Assembly (NCBI GenBank): GCA_029213195.1
Contig: JARGNI010000002.1
Location: forward strand, 62,001 to 126,000
Direction: 5' to 3'
DNA: 64,000 nt
From: Verrucomicrobiales bacterium
GTDB lineage: Bacteria; Verrucomicrobiota; Verrucomicrobiia; Verrucomicrobiales; DEV007
The notes under the pieces were generated by a model. It did no database searches, was not told the DNA's origin, and was given only the letters and a program-made list of their open reading frames with translations. Shown here one piece after another: positions 27,393 to 36,054 of the stretch. The stretch's first letter is position 1. Each line of letters begins with the position of its first letter. The position numbers and the translations under genes were made by a program.

Positions 27393-28472
27393 ATGAATTT
27401 TATTTTCGACGTTCATCTCGATTTGAGTCTCAACGCCCTCGAGTGGAATCGGGATCTGACGCTCCCGCTCGAAGAAATCCGAGAACTGGAAGCTGGAAAA
27501 ACAGATCTAAAGGGCCGCGGAGAGAATACGGTGTGCTTCGAGGAAATGAGAAAGGGAGGGGTCGGTCTCTGTGTTGCAACCCAGATCGGAGGCTGTATGA
27601 AACCCGCCGGGCCAGTAGCTAGCTGGGAATCGCCATCTCAAGCCTGGGCGATGACGCAGGGTCAGAGAGCCTACTACGAGACGATGGAGGATCTCGGTCA
27701 GATGGCGAAAGTGACGGATCTCGACTCGCTCGAAAACCATCTCCAAAACTGGGAGTCGCCAGAGGTCGCCGCAAAAAACGAGGCCCCGATTGGCTATCTC
27801 ATGAGTCTCGAGGGAGCCGACTCCATCATAAACCTGGACTACCTGGAGCGATCCTGGGAATCGGGCCTGAGGGCGATTGGACCGGCGCACTACGGGAAAG
27901 GACGATATGCCCTCGGACACGATCAGGTAGGTGGTCTACCGGCCGGAGGAAAGGAGTTCCTGAAGAAAGTCGAAGAGCTTGGTTTGATCCTCGACGTCAC
28001 CCACCTCAGCGATCAATGCTTTTTCGAAGCGCTTGAGATCTTCTCTGGCCCCGTCTGGGCAAGTCATTCGAATTGCCGTGCCCTCGTCGACGATCCCCGG
28101 CAGTTCAGTGATGAGCAAATTCGCCTCCTCATCGAACGGGATGCAGTGATCGGCTCCGTTTTCGATGCCTGGATGATGATTCCCGGATGGAAACGCGGAG
28201 TCTCAACCCCGGAATCCGCCGGAGTCCGCCTGCACGACATCACCAAGCACATCGACCATATCTGTCAGCTTGCCGGAAATGCGAACCATGTCGGACTGGG
28301 GAGTGACCTCGATGGAGGTTTCGGTCGAGAACAAGGTCCTCTCGACGTCGACAGCATCGCCGACCTTCAAAATCTCGAAACTCTCCTGCCAGAAATCGGG
28401 TTCGGCGCGAAAGAAATGGAAGACTTCTTTCACGGGAACTTTCTCCGGCTCCTCCGAAACGCCTGGAGCTAG
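27393..28472 (+). CDS. Membrane dipeptidase (peptidase family M19)
   Basis: A 359-residue zinc dipeptidase of the renal dipeptidase family. 'FDVHLDLSLNA' (HxD metal ligands), 'MSLEGADSI' (bridging Glu), 'LDVTHLSDQCFFEALE', 'WASHSNCRALVDDPR' (second His pair) and 'VGLGSDLDGGFG' are the family motifs. It cleaves dipeptides, sometimes with D-residues, including cell-wall-derived ones. No signal peptide is seen, so it acts in the cytoplasm. It is convergent with the methyltransferase gene and overlaps its end by 4 nt. Confidence 0.92.
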   Translation: MNFIFDVHLDLSLNALEWNRDLTLPLEEIRELEAGKTDLKGRGENTVCFEEMRKGGVGLCVATQIGGCMKPAGPVASWESPSQAWAMTQGQRAYYETMEDLGQMAKVTDLDSLENHLQNWESPEVAAKNEAPIGYLMSLEGADSIINLDYLERSWESGLRAIGPAHYGKGRYALGHDQVGGLPAGGKEFLKKVEELGLILDVTHLSDQCFFEALEIFSGPVWASHSNCRALVDDPRQFSDEQIRLLIERDAVIGSVFDAWMMIPGWKRGVSTPESAGVRLHDITKHIDHICQLAGNANHVGLGSDLDGGFGREQGPLDVDSIADLQNLETLLPEIGFGAKEMEDFFHGNFLRLLRNAWS

Positions 28473-29215
28473 GAAGACACCTCTTTCCTCTGGAGCAGCT
28501 CATAGAGCACCACCCCTGCCGAAGCCCCCACATTCAGGGAATCCAGGTTCGAAGCCATGGGGATGTGAACCTTCTCATCGCAGCACGATTCGACCGATTC
28601 AGGCAATCCTGCCGCCTCGGAGCCAAAAAAGATCGCCATGCGGGAGGAGGGTTCGACCTCGCGTAGTGGAGTTGTTCCTTCGCCCAAGGAAGTCGCAAAG
28701 CGCACGAATCCCTTTTCCTGAAGTTTTTCCAGGAACACCCCTGGCTCGCAAAACGCGAAAAGTGGAATCCGAAAAAGAGCCGTCGCCGATGCACGGATGC
28801 ATTTGCGATTGAAGAGATCCGCCCCCAACCCCTCCGGGACGGCAATCGCATCGCTCCCAAAACCGACGGCAGCGCGGATGACCGTTCCGAGGTTTCCCGG
28901 ATCTGCGAGTCCGAAGGGAATGACAATCGATCGAATGCTTTCCCAGTCCTGTTCATCAGGCTCACGTATCAGGGGCCGGACAACCTCGGCAAATACACCG
29001 CGATGAAAATCGAACCCGCGGATTTCGCGGATCTCATCGCGAGCCCGTTCCTCGACGGGGATCCTCAATCCTCTCGCTTTCTCCACGAGAGCTGGGTGAC
29101 GGCCGGACTCCACAGTCAGGAGCTCGACCTCGTAGTCTGCGTGCCCGAGAACAGCATCCACCGCCCAGGCGCCCTCGACCAGAAACGGATCACCTGCTGG
29201 ATCCGCCGCTTTCAC
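28469..29215 (-). CDS. TrmH/SpoU family RNA 2'-O-methyltransferase
   Basis: A 248-residue SPOUT methyltransferase. The knot motifs are 'GLADPGNLGTVIRAAVGFG', 'FFGSEAAGLP' and 'IPMASNLDSLNVGASAGVVLYELL', as in TrmH. The N-terminal part (1-90) corresponds to the RNA-binding L30e-like substrate region. It probably methylates a ribose in 23S rRNA or tRNA. The start is a GTG at 29215; the frame stays open back to the stop of the preceding gene with no ATG, so the true start may be somewhat upstream. It overlaps the dipeptidase gene by 4 nt at its end. Confidence 0.9.
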   Translation of the reverse strand: MKAADPAGDPFLVEGAWAVDAVLGHADYEVELLTVESGRHPALVEKARGLRIPVEERARDEIREIRGFDFHRGVFAEVVRPLIREPDEQDWESIRSIVIPFGLADPGNLGTVIRAAVGFGSDAIAVPEGLGADLFNRKCIRASATALFRIPLFAFCEPGVFLEKLQEKGFVRFATSLGEGTTPLREVEPSSRMAIFFGSEAAGLPESVESCCDEKVHIPMASNLDSLNVGASAGVVLYELLQRKEVSS

Positions 29216-29268
29216 GCTGTGATTTGAAAAAAGACCACTCGACTCGTCAATGAGCCGCGAGCGGGGAA

Positions 29269-29622
29269 TCAGTGGGCGCCGCTCTCCGAATCGCTCTTCA
29301 CGTAAGAGAAAGCCAGCACACCAAGGACGATCATGAAAGCGGCTCCGATGACCCGGAGCAGTCCGCCCACGACACTGTCACCAAAGGAGGCGAAGGCATA
29401 CATGAGGATACCGAGACCAGTCAGGATGGAAAAGACTGGTCCGGCCATCTCTACGGCGCGATCCGAAATCTTGACGCAGCCCAGGATCGCAAACATCAGA
29501 ATGAAGAAAATCGTGAACAGGATCAGAGGCATCCAGTTTCCGTTGCTGGCACTGACACAGGTCTCGCAGAGGAGCCAGCTGACACCAGTTACGTAGACAA
29601 ATCCGAGAGTGAGGGAATTCAT
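29269..29622 (-). CDS. Small four-helix membrane protein
   Basis: A 117-residue protein with hydrophobic segments near 5-20, 31-48, 60-77 and 86-106 ('VVGGLLRVIGAAFMIVLGVLAF' region). Two Cys occur in the first part (LLCETC). I recognise no named family. It lies between accA and the methyltransferase gene, all on the minus strand, and ends 53 nt before the methyltransferase GTG, so transcription may be shared. The C-terminus is polar ('KSDSESGAH'). Confidence 0.65.
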   Translation of the reverse strand: MNSLTLGFVYVTGVSWLLCETCVSASNGNWMPLILFTIFFILMFAILGCVKISDRAVEMAGPVFSILTGLGILMYAFASFGDSVVGGLLRVIGAAFMIVLGVLAFSYVKSDSESGAH

Positions 29623-29694
29623 AGTTCGAAAGTGATTCAGGGAGAAAAAGATTCAAGTGGATTCTTACGGGAGAGCATACGCCGAGATCAGGGG

Positions 29695-30672
29695 TCAGGA
29701 CTTCCTGCCCTTTTCGCGAAACTCGCCAAATTTCCGGTATTTGTCGTAGCGCTGATCGAGGAGATCGCGTTCCGGGATTCCGTCGAGTTCGAGCAACTGC
29801 TCGTTGACCATCGACTTGAGATTGTTCGCCGCACCCACGTGATCGTGATGCGCTCCCCCCATTGGCTCGGGAATGACCTGGTCGATAATCCCCAGGTCGA
29901 GAAGGTCGTTGGCACTGAGCTTGAGAGCCTGGGCCGCTTCCGTCGCATACTTGCGATCCTTCCAGAGAATGGCTGCGCACCCTTCCGGACTGATCACGGA
30001 GTAATAAGCGTTTTCCATCATGAGAACGCGATCGGCAACACCAATACCGAGAGCCCCCCCGGATCCTCCCTCGCCGATGACGACGGCAACGATGGGAACC
30101 GTAAGAGTCATCATTTCCCGAAGATTGAAGGCGATCGCTTCCGCGATATTCCGCTCTTCGGCGCCGATTCCCGGGTAGGCGCCGGGAGTATCGATCAGCG
30201 TCACGATGGGAAGGCGAAATTTCTCCGCCATGCGCATGAGACGCAAAGCCTTTCGGTATCCTTCCGGGTGAGCGCTTCCAAAATTTCGACGCAGGTTCTC
30301 TTTCGTGTCACGCCCCTTCTGATGCCCGATCACCACCACTTTTCTTCCTTCGAGGTAAGCAAACCCGCAGGGCATCGCCTCGTCATCCCCGATATGTCGA
30401 TCGCCATGGATCTCGAGGAAGTCGTCAAAAGAATGCTCCACGTAATCGAGCATGAAAGGCCGCTGGGTGTGCCTTGCAATCTGCACTCTCTGCCAAGGTG
30501 AAAGGTTTCGATAGATGTCGGTCTTGGTTTTGCGAAGCTTATCCTCGATTCGCTTCATCTCGCTGGACATGTCGATATCGCTGTCCGCTGCTCGATCTCG
30601 CAATTCGTTGAGCTGGCGCTCCAGGTTGACAATCGGCTTTTCAAATTCGAGTGGCTCCGTAATCATCATCAT
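29695..30672 (-). CDS. accA: Acetyl-CoA carboxylase carboxyltransferase subunit alpha
   Basis: AccA, 325 residues, forms with AccD the carboxyltransferase of acetyl-CoA carboxylase, which makes malonyl-CoA for fatty acid synthesis. The crotonase-like fold is marked by 'LSPWQRVQIARHTQRP', 'VVVIGHQKGRDTKENLRRNF', 'IVTLIDTPGAYPGIGAEERN' and 'VVIGEGGSGGALGIGVADRV'. Three consecutive ATG codons begin the gene. The acyl carrier protein gene is about 1.6 kb away on the same strand, which fits lipid synthesis, but two unrelated genes lie between. Confidence 0.96.
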   Translation of the reverse strand: MMMITEPLEFEKPIVNLERQLNELRDRAADSDIDMSSEMKRIEDKLRKTKTDIYRNLSPWQRVQIARHTQRPFMLDYVEHSFDDFLEIHGDRHIGDDEAMPCGFAYLEGRKVVVIGHQKGRDTKENLRRNFGSAHPEGYRKALRLMRMAEKFRLPIVTLIDTPGAYPGIGAEERNIAEAIAFNLREMMTLTVPIVAVVIGEGGSGGALGIGVADRVLMMENAYYSVISPEGCAAILWKDRKYATEAAQALKLSANDLLDLGIIDQVIPEPMGGAHHDHVGAANNLKSMVNEQLLELDGIPERDLLDQRYDKYRKFGEFREKGRKS

Positions 30673-30700
30673 GTTGTGCGTGGAGTTAAAGGGAGGGGAT

Positions 30701-31546
30701 TTAGTTCACGACGTTTACCTGAGACCCATTCCTCAAAATCGTGAACAGCTCTTCGAGATCGCTCTTGGAGACCATGACCCCGAAGGACCTCGATTCCCCG
30801 TCTTCATCATCGGGCTTCTGCTCGCGAATGAAAAGACCGATCTTCCCGGTCCTGATCCATTTACTACAATTTAAATAATTTGCATCTGTAAAGTTCAAGG
30901 GACGATCCATATGCCACGCGACTTTCTCATTGATCGTTGTCGAGATCGGGGGCCCAACTTCCGGGGGTAGATTCTTGCCCAGGATCTCATACTCCTTGAA
31001 AAACGCTTCTTCGTCAAAGACCGTCAGCAAGCTGTTCTCGAGATCGATTTCGACGCGGTAATTCAAGGGGCGCACCAGTAATTCCTCGTCCGGATAGATC
31101 AGCGATGTCGACTTCCCATTCGTTCGCATGATGTAGTCGATCGTGGTCTCGTTCCGTCTTGCGATCGTGACCAGTGCTTCTCCTCGCCTCACCTTGTGAA
31201 TCGTCTTCTCAGCCTGGGGAATATTCGAAAGCAGGAGATCCAGGTTCACCTCACCAACGATCCGCTTTGCTTCGTCGAAGGTCTTGGACTCCGGAAAATA
31301 CTCCATGAGATAGAGCAATCGGTCCCTTGCCGATACCAGTTCTCCATCCTTCAGCAGCTCGACAGCCTGATCAAAGTGACGTTTCCCGAGATCGGGTTTT
31401 TCACGCGCCCCCTCCCCGCCCTCCATGTGGCGATTGAGGACCATTTCGGGCTCGACGAACTTCTTCCAGTAGTAGAAAGCACCGCCCATGCCAGCGGCAC
31501 AGATCAACAAGGCAAGGAGTGCGACTAGGAATTTGATACGAGCCAT
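30701..31546 (-). CDS. LysM protein with degenerate L,D-transpeptidase domain
   Basis: A 281-residue membrane-anchored protein. Residues 5-26 are a membrane helix, 52-105 look like a helical repeat segment, and 'IHKVRRGEALVTIARRNETT' begins a LysM domain (about 117-160). The C-terminal 110 residues align with YkuD L,D-transpeptidases: 'YRVEIDLENSLLTVFDEE' is the usual first strands and 'SFGVMVSKSDLEELFTIL' falls where the catalytic SHGCxR motif should be. There the His and the catalytic Cys are replaced (S-F-G-V), so the domain cannot catalyse cross-linking in the usual way. A peptidoglycan-binding or scaffolding role is inferred. It starts 16 nt after the unknown gene at 31563 and is followed by accA. 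Confidence 0.75.
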   Translation of the reverse strand: MARIKFLVALLALLICAAGMGGAFYYWKKFVEPEMVLNRHMEGGEGAREKPDLGKRHFDQAVELLKDGELVSARDRLLYLMEYFPESKTFDEAKRIVGEVNLDLLLSNIPQAEKTIHKVRRGEALVTIARRNETTIDYIMRTNGKSTSLIYPDEELLVRPLNYRVEIDLENSLLTVFDEEAFFKEYEILGKNLPPEVGPPISTTINEKVAWHMDRPLNFTDANYLNCSKWIRTGKIGLFIREQKPDDEDGESRSFGVMVSKSDLEELFTILRNGSQVNVVN

Positions 31547-31562
31547 CTGCCGAATCGAGTCA

Positions 31563-32090
31563 TTAGATCATCCCACGCCTCTTGAAATCAAAGGCGTTGA
31601 TTTCCATTGAGTTACCCACCATTTCCACGGTAAACTTAATCAAAGAAATCTCCCAGGTATCCTCGATCCCGAGGATCACGGCACGGGAGGCATCTCCCTT
31701 CGAGCGAATATCTTCGATGATCCGGTCTCGGACGGCTTCGATCGGTTCATGGGCAGAAGATTCGGAGAACTTTCTCTTCGCAAAATTGAACCCGTATTTC
31801 ATCAGATTCAGGTTCCCGAACTGCTGGAACCACTCCGAGAAGGCCTCGGCCTGTTCACCAAACCCTTCGAACATGAGCTCTTCGTAGCCCCCGGGACGGA
31901 TGATACGAGGTTTCTCCGCCTCCATTTGCCCTTCCCGGATTCGAACCTCCCCCACCGTGTCCATCGGTTCAGTGAGCAGGGAAAACTCGAAATTGGTTGT
32001 CCCAAACGTATCGATCCTGCGATCGGGCTCGTGGGCGACCACGGTGGCCTCCATCGCGTAGGAGATGTCGTCAAAAGAGAGCGATGACAT
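31563..32090 (-). CDS. Conserved protein of unknown function
   Basis: A 175-residue soluble protein with mixed alpha/beta composition, no signal peptide and no recognised domain. Features are 'FGTTNFEFSLLTEPMDTVGE', 'RIIRPGGYEELMFEGFGEQA', a middle helical stretch (about 75-120) and 'EISLIKFTVEMVGNSMEINAF'. It leads a probable transcript with the degenerate L,D-transpeptidase gene (16-nt gap) and possibly accA. The codon use is like that of neighbours, so it is likely real. A role in envelope metabolism is possible from context only. Confidence 0.6.
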   Translation of the reverse strand: MSSLSFDDISYAMEATVVAHEPDRRIDTFGTTNFEFSLLTEPMDTVGEVRIREGQMEAEKPRIIRPGGYEELMFEGFGEQAEAFSEWFQQFGNLNLMKYGFNFAKRKFSESSAHEPIEAVRDRIIEDIRSKGDASRAVILGIEDTWEISLIKFTVEMVGNSMEINAFDFKRRGMI

Positions 32091-32195
32091 GATGCAGTTG
32101 AGAAATAGAGAACCTAGTGTGCAAAGTCAGCAAATTCTAGCCCCATTTTCTCGCGCAGCATGCCTTTCCCGCCCTCCAAAGTTTCGAATCGGGCC

Positions 32196-32225
32196 AAAAA
32201 AAATGCGTCCCGGACTCGAGACGCA
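32196..32225 (-). terminator. Intrinsic terminator after acpP
   Basis: On the minus strand TGCGTC and GACGCA form a stem with a 10-nt loop, followed by eight T (32203 down to 32196). It lies 31 nt after the acpP stop and fits Rho-independent termination of that gene. Confidence 0.75.
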
Positions 32226-32255
32226 CTTCGTGAATTCGTTTGAGGGAAAAGAAGT

Positions 32256-32498
32256 CTACTTGGACTGCTCCTCGATGTAAGCGTTCACTTCACCCACACT
32301 CGTCAGCTTCTCGGCATCCTCGTCGGGAACCGTAATGTCGAACTCTTCCTCAAAGGCCATAACCAGCTCGACGGTGTCGAGAGAGTCCGCACCCAGGTCC
32401 TCGATGAACTTAGCCTCAGGCTTCACCTGATCTTCGCCCACACCGAGCTGTTCAACGATGATGTTCTTAACCTTTTCTTCGATAGATGCGTCAGCCAT
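32256..32498 (-). CDS. acpP: Acyl carrier protein
   Basis: An 80-residue acidic acyl carrier protein that carries growing fatty acyl chains in the cytoplasm. The phosphopantetheine site DSL sits in '[19 protein letters not shown]', with the standard helix I ('[18 protein letters not shown]') and helix III/IV. Length is normal. It is an isolated gene here, with its own terminator downstream. The fab genes usually next to it are not present in this window. Confidence 0.97.
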   Translation of the reverse strand: MADASIEEKVKNIIVEQLGVGEDQVKPEAKFIEDLGADSLDTVELVMAFEEEFDITVPDEDAEKLTSVGEVNAYIEEQSK

Positions 32499-32656
32499 TT
32501 TGAATGAGTAATAGTATGCAGTTAACGCTGTTATTACCGGTGCTTGAAAGGTTTGGCAACGGTTTTTTTCTGATTCCTTAATCAGTTTTCTCCGAACTGC
32601 AGAAAGCCTGCAAGCTGGTATTGCCGAACAGTCGCTCAGCGCTATGTTGGCGCTCC

Positions 32657-33823
32657 ATGTCGTTCGTCCCTATTCTCGACTCGCTCGGCTCTCGAAATCT
32701 GTCCCCCACCCTGACTCGATTTCGAGATCTGCTCGAACCCATGTCTCGCCACGATCTTGAGAACCTCGCGCAAGCCTCCGTCCACGCGACACGACAGAAT
32801 TTCGGAAAGACGATGCGACTCTTCGCGCCGATCTATCTCTCCAACGAGTGTGTGAACAACTGTTCCTACTGCGGATTCTCCCGGGACAACCCGATTTTCC
32901 GCACTACGCTGACGGTTCCGCAGGTTGTCGCCGAAGCCAGGTATCTCGCTGCCCAGGGATTCCGAAACATCCTTCTCGTGGCGGGAGAACATCCGAAGTT
33001 CGTGTCCGATGGCTACCTTGAGGAATGTCTCGAAGCACTCCGAGCATCTGTCCCCACTCTCGCGATCGAGGTCGGGCCCATGGAAACCCCGGAATATCGT
33101 CGCATGGTCGATGCCGGCTGCGAAGGCCTTGTCGTCTACCAGGAGACCTATCATCGCGAAGCCTATGCAGAATACCATACGGCAGGTCCCAAGAAGAATT
33201 TCGACTGGCGTATCGACTGCCCGGAGCGGGGGTATGAGGGAGGCTTTCGCCGAATCGGTATCGGAGCGCTCGTCGGACTCGCCGACTGGAGATACGACAT
33301 CCTTCGTCTCGCCGCGCATCTCGAATACCTTTACCGCGTTTGCTGGAAGGCCACCTTCACGATCAGCCTTCCTCGCCTGAGACCGGCCGCTGGCGATTTT
33401 CGTCCGAGACATCCTATGTCCGACTCCGAGTTCGTCCAGACCCTCTGCGCGTTTCGGGTCTGCTTTCCGCAGGTCGGGATTGTGCTCAGCACGCGGGAAC
33501 CCCAGAAGCTTCGCAATGCCCTTTTTCCCCTTGGGGTGACCTCGATCAGCGCGGGGAGTCACACCGAACCCGGCGGTTACACCGGTGAAGGCAAAGAGGA
33601 CATCCACCTCACGGTCCGGGGACGCCGAGTCGAGATCGAAGAAGAAAGCTCTCCCCTCCCGCCTGCCACCAGTTGCGAAACGGCCGCGACCGGGCAGTTC
33701 GACATCGCCGATGAAAGAAGCCCCGAGGAAATCGCGCACTACCTGAGATCGATCGGTCTCGAACCCGTGTGGAAAGATTGGGATGCCTCGATTCTTTCTC
33801 CAGGATCCCTGCCCGTTACCTGA
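32657..33823 (+). CDS. thiH: 2-Iminoacetate synthase (radical SAM)
   Basis: ThiH splits tyrosine to 2-iminoacetate for the thiazole part of thiamine. The radical SAM motif [10 protein letters not shown] (CxxxCxxC) holds the 4Fe-4S ligands, followed by '[18 protein letters not shown]' and '[20 protein letters not shown]'. The start at 32657 ([11 protein letters not shown]) is preferred to that at 32621. It is 388 residues. thiS follows 19 nt later, but thiG, thiE and thiF are not nearby. No TPP riboswitch consensus (CTGAGA / ACCTGATC) is seen in the leader between acpP and thiH. Confidence 0.93.
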   Translation: MSFVPILDSLGSRNLSPTLTRFRDLLEPMSRHDLENLAQASVHATRQNFGKTMRLFAPIYLSNECVNNCSYCGFSRDNPIFRTTLTVPQVVAEARYLAAQGFRNILLVAGEHPKFVSDGYLEECLEALRASVPTLAIEVGPMETPEYRRMVDAGCEGLVVYQETYHREAYAEYHTAGPKKNFDWRIDCPERGYEGGFRRIGIGALVGLADWRYDILRLAAHLEYLYRVCWKATFTISLPRLRPAAGDFRPRHPMSDSEFVQTLCAFRVCFPQVGIVLSTREPQKLRNALFPLGVTSISAGSHTEPGGYTGEGKEDIHLTVRGRRVEIEEESSPLPPATSCETAATGQFDIADERSPEEIAHYLRSIGLEPVWKDWDASILSPGSLPVT

Positions 33824-33842
33824 ACGAATCACGCTGCTCTCC

Positions 33843-34055
33843 ATGCCCCTGCAAGTCACCCTGAACGGGAAACCGCATACGATCGAGTCCGAAGAAAAAC
33901 TCAGTGTTGCTGAGTTCGTCTCCACACTGGAAATCGGGAAACAACCGGTCCTCGTCGAAAGGAACGGAGAAGCCGTCTTCGTGCGTGAATTTGATGAACA
34001 TTTCGTCGAGGACGGCGATGTCCTGGAAGTCATCCGGATGGTGGCTGGAGGATAG
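33843..34055 (+). CDS. thiS: Sulfur carrier protein ThiS
   Basis: A 70-residue ubiquitin-like sulfur carrier. The sequence 'MPLQVTLNGKPHTIESEEKL' and the C-terminal 'DVLEVIRMVAGG' with the essential GG tail identify ThiS. ThiF adenylates the tail and IscS-type enzymes load sulfur, which ThiG then uses to build the thiazole. It lies just after thiH, so the two are co-transcribed. The start is the ATG at 33843; the longer frame from 33783 overlaps thiH and lacks support. Confidence 0.9.
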   Translation: MPLQVTLNGKPHTIESEEKLSVAEFVSTLEIGKQPVLVERNGEAVFVREFDEHFVEDGDVLEVIRMVAGG

Positions 34056-34113
34056 ATGAGCCGCTTCTCTCCCCCTTGCATAGAATGGAGTGAGCCTCAA
34101 TGGACCCAGCCGT

Positions 34114-34716
34114 CTAGGAAAAGCGGGTCGTCACAAGGAGAGCCTGATTGAGCTGGCGAAGGTATTCATAGCGCGGAACCTCGCGACAACCGAAACGACT
34201 CAAGTGATCGGTCGTCCACTGCGTATCCAGCAATTGAAACCGCCGCTCCTTGAGTCGCTCGACCAGCTTGGCCAACGCTACCTTGGATGCGTCGGTTTCC
34301 CGACTGAACATGGACTCGCCAAAAAAGGCACCTCCGATGGCGATACCGTAGAGCCCGCCGACAAGCTCGCCGTCCTTCCAGGTTTCCACGGAGTGGGCAT
34401 AGCCCATTTCGAAGAGCTTCTCGTAGCTGGTCACGATCTCCTCACTGATCCAGGTGGTCCGGCGGTCGGCGCACCCTCGCATGACATCGGAAAAAGCGGT
34501 GTCGATCCGAATTTCGAAAGGGTCTCTGCGCAGGGTCCGCTTCAGCCCATGAGGAATATGGAACTCGTCCAGGGGGATGATCCCCCTCGGGTCCGGTGAG
34601 AACCACCCGATTTCACCACGATTGTCCATGGCCATCGGGAACATTCCTCCGCGATAAGCAGCGATCAACACGGCGGGGCGGATATACCCCTCTCTGGTAA
34701 AGATCGATTCGGACAT
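34114..34716 (-). CDS. aat: Leucyl/phenylalanyl-tRNA--protein transferase
   Basis: Aat, 200 residues, adds Leu or Phe from aminoacyl-tRNA to the N-terminal Lys or Arg of proteins, marking them for ClpS/ClpAP. Family motifs are 'AYRGGMFPMAMDNRGEIGWFSPDPRG', given here by 'YRGGMFPM' and 'WFSPDPRGIIPL', then 'TWISEEIVTSYEKL', 'GYAHSVETW' and 'GGLYGIAIGGAFFGESMFS'. The N-terminal domain is short, as in many bacterial Aat. It is single, convergent with thiS. Confidence 0.92.
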   Translation of the reverse strand: MSESIFTREGYIRPAVLIAAYRGGMFPMAMDNRGEIGWFSPDPRGIIPLDEFHIPHGLKRTLRRDPFEIRIDTAFSDVMRGCADRRTTWISEEIVTSYEKLFEMGYAHSVETWKDGELVGGLYGIAIGGAFFGESMFSRETDASKVALAKLVERLKERRFQLLDTQWTTDHLSRFGCREVPRYEYLRQLNQALLVTTRFS

Positions 34717-34884
34717 GGGTGAGGAATTACGAAACTAGGACGCTCATCGATCAATGACAATTCCAAATCTCACCTTCTTGCGGAAACTTGGAGGACCGAG
34801 AACTGCACAAGTCACAGACTTGTCGCACCGTCCTGTAATTCCCTGCTTGAAATGGCGAGGCTCTGGGCGTACCGGTCCGACACT

Positions 34885-35919
34885 ATGCCAGTAGCTACTC
34901 CGAAACAGTTCGAAGCCATGTTGGATGCCGCTCAGCAGGGAGGCTATGCCTACCCCGCGATCAACTGCTCCAATCTCGTCACCATCAATGCCGCTCTGAA
35001 AGCCTTTGCTGATCAGAAGTCCGATGGAATCATCCAGTTCTCCACGGGAGCCGGCCAGTTTGCCTCTGGTCTGAATCACAAGAACATGGTGGCAGGAGTC
35101 ATCGCCCTGGCCGAACTCACGCACCGTCTCGCCGAGCAATACGACGTTCTCGTAGCCCTGAACACCGACCACTGCCGTCCTGGTGTCGCCGCAGAATTCC
35201 TCGACCCTCTCATTGAAGAGACCGCCAAGCGCCGCGCCCGCGGAGAAAATAACCTTTTCCAGAATCACATGCTGGATGCCTCCGAGCTCTCGCTTGAGGA
35301 AAACCTGAAGATCTCCAAGGAATACCTCAAGAAGTGCGCCGAAAATGAAATCATCCTCGAAGTCGAGGCGGGTGTCGTTGGAGGAGAGGAAGACGGAGCT
35401 GCCGGAACGGAGGACACCCCGGACGAAGATCTTTACACCACTCCCGAGGACATGATGGAGGTCTACGACCAGCTTCACCCGCTCGGTCGTTTCACCTTTG
35501 CCGCAACTTTCGGAAACGTTCATGGCCACTACAAGCCAGGCGCCGTGAAACTTCGTCCTGAGATTCTCAAGCAGGGTCAGGAAGCGGTCATGGGCAAACA
35601 TGGTGCCGAGTCTGAGTTCGATCTCGTCTTCCACGGCGGATCCGGATCCTCTCTCGAGGAAATCCGCGAAACACTCGACTATGGCGTCGTCAAAATGAAC
35701 GTCGATACCGACACCCAGTATGCTTTCACTCGTCCTGTCGTGGAGCACATGTTCAAGAACTACGATGGCGTCCTCAAGATCGAAGGCGAAGTCGGCAACA
35801 AAAAGGTCTACGATCCCCGCGCCTACCTCAAGGCTGCTGAAGAAGGCATGGCCGCTCGGGTCGCCGAAGCCTGTGACGATCTCCTTTCCACAGGAAAGTC
35901 CATCGCAGGACAGGTCTGA
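34885..35919 (+). CDS. fba: Fructose-bisphosphate aldolase, class II
   Basis: A 344-residue zinc aldolase that splits or makes fructose-1,6-bisphosphate in glycolysis and gluconeogenesis. 'ALNTDHCRP' (His zinc ligand after the DH pair), 'EVEAGVVGGEEDG', 'ATFGNVHGHYKPG' and 'FHGGSGSS' are the active-site regions of the class IIA (E. coli FbaA) type. The start was set at MPVATPKQFEAML, which fits the family. A strong terminator follows. No other glycolytic gene is adjacent. Confidence 0.95.
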   Translation: MPVATPKQFEAMLDAAQQGGYAYPAINCSNLVTINAALKAFADQKSDGIIQFSTGAGQFASGLNHKNMVAGVIALAELTHRLAEQYDVLVALNTDHCRPGVAAEFLDPLIEETAKRRARGENNLFQNHMLDASELSLEENLKISKEYLKKCAENEIILEVEAGVVGGEEDGAAGTEDTPDEDLYTTPEDMMEVYDQLHPLGRFTFAATFGNVHGHYKPGAVKLRPEILKQGQEAVMGKHGAESEFDLVFHGGSGSSLEEIRETLDYGVVKMNVDTDTQYAFTRPVVEHMFKNYDGVLKIEGEVGNKKVYDPRAYLKAAEEGMAARVAEACDDLLSTGKSIAGQV

Positions 35920-35946
35920 TCACCTGCTTCTCATCTCTTTTCGAAG

Positions 35947-35978
35947 ACCCGACCTGATTCATCCAGGTCGGGTTTTTT
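35947..35978 (+). terminator. Intrinsic terminator after fba
   Basis: ACCCGACCT and AGGTCGGGT form a perfect 9-bp stem with a 9-nt loop and run into TTTTTT. It is a classical Rho-independent terminator 28 nt after the fba stop. Confidence 0.9.
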
Positions 35979-36054
35979 CGTAAAAGGGCAGACGTTTTCC
36001 TTGGTCGCGCCTCTTGTCTCTCTTACCGATTCGTGGCAGCCTGCCCGTCCTATT

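Noticed and set aside
32499-32656. Possible thiamine riboswitch before thiH
   Set aside because: The THI-box pieces CTGAGA and ACCTGATC were not found in the leader.
33783-33842. 20-codon N-terminal extension of ThiS
   Set aside because: It overlaps the end of thiH and the ThiS fold begins at MPLQVTLNG.
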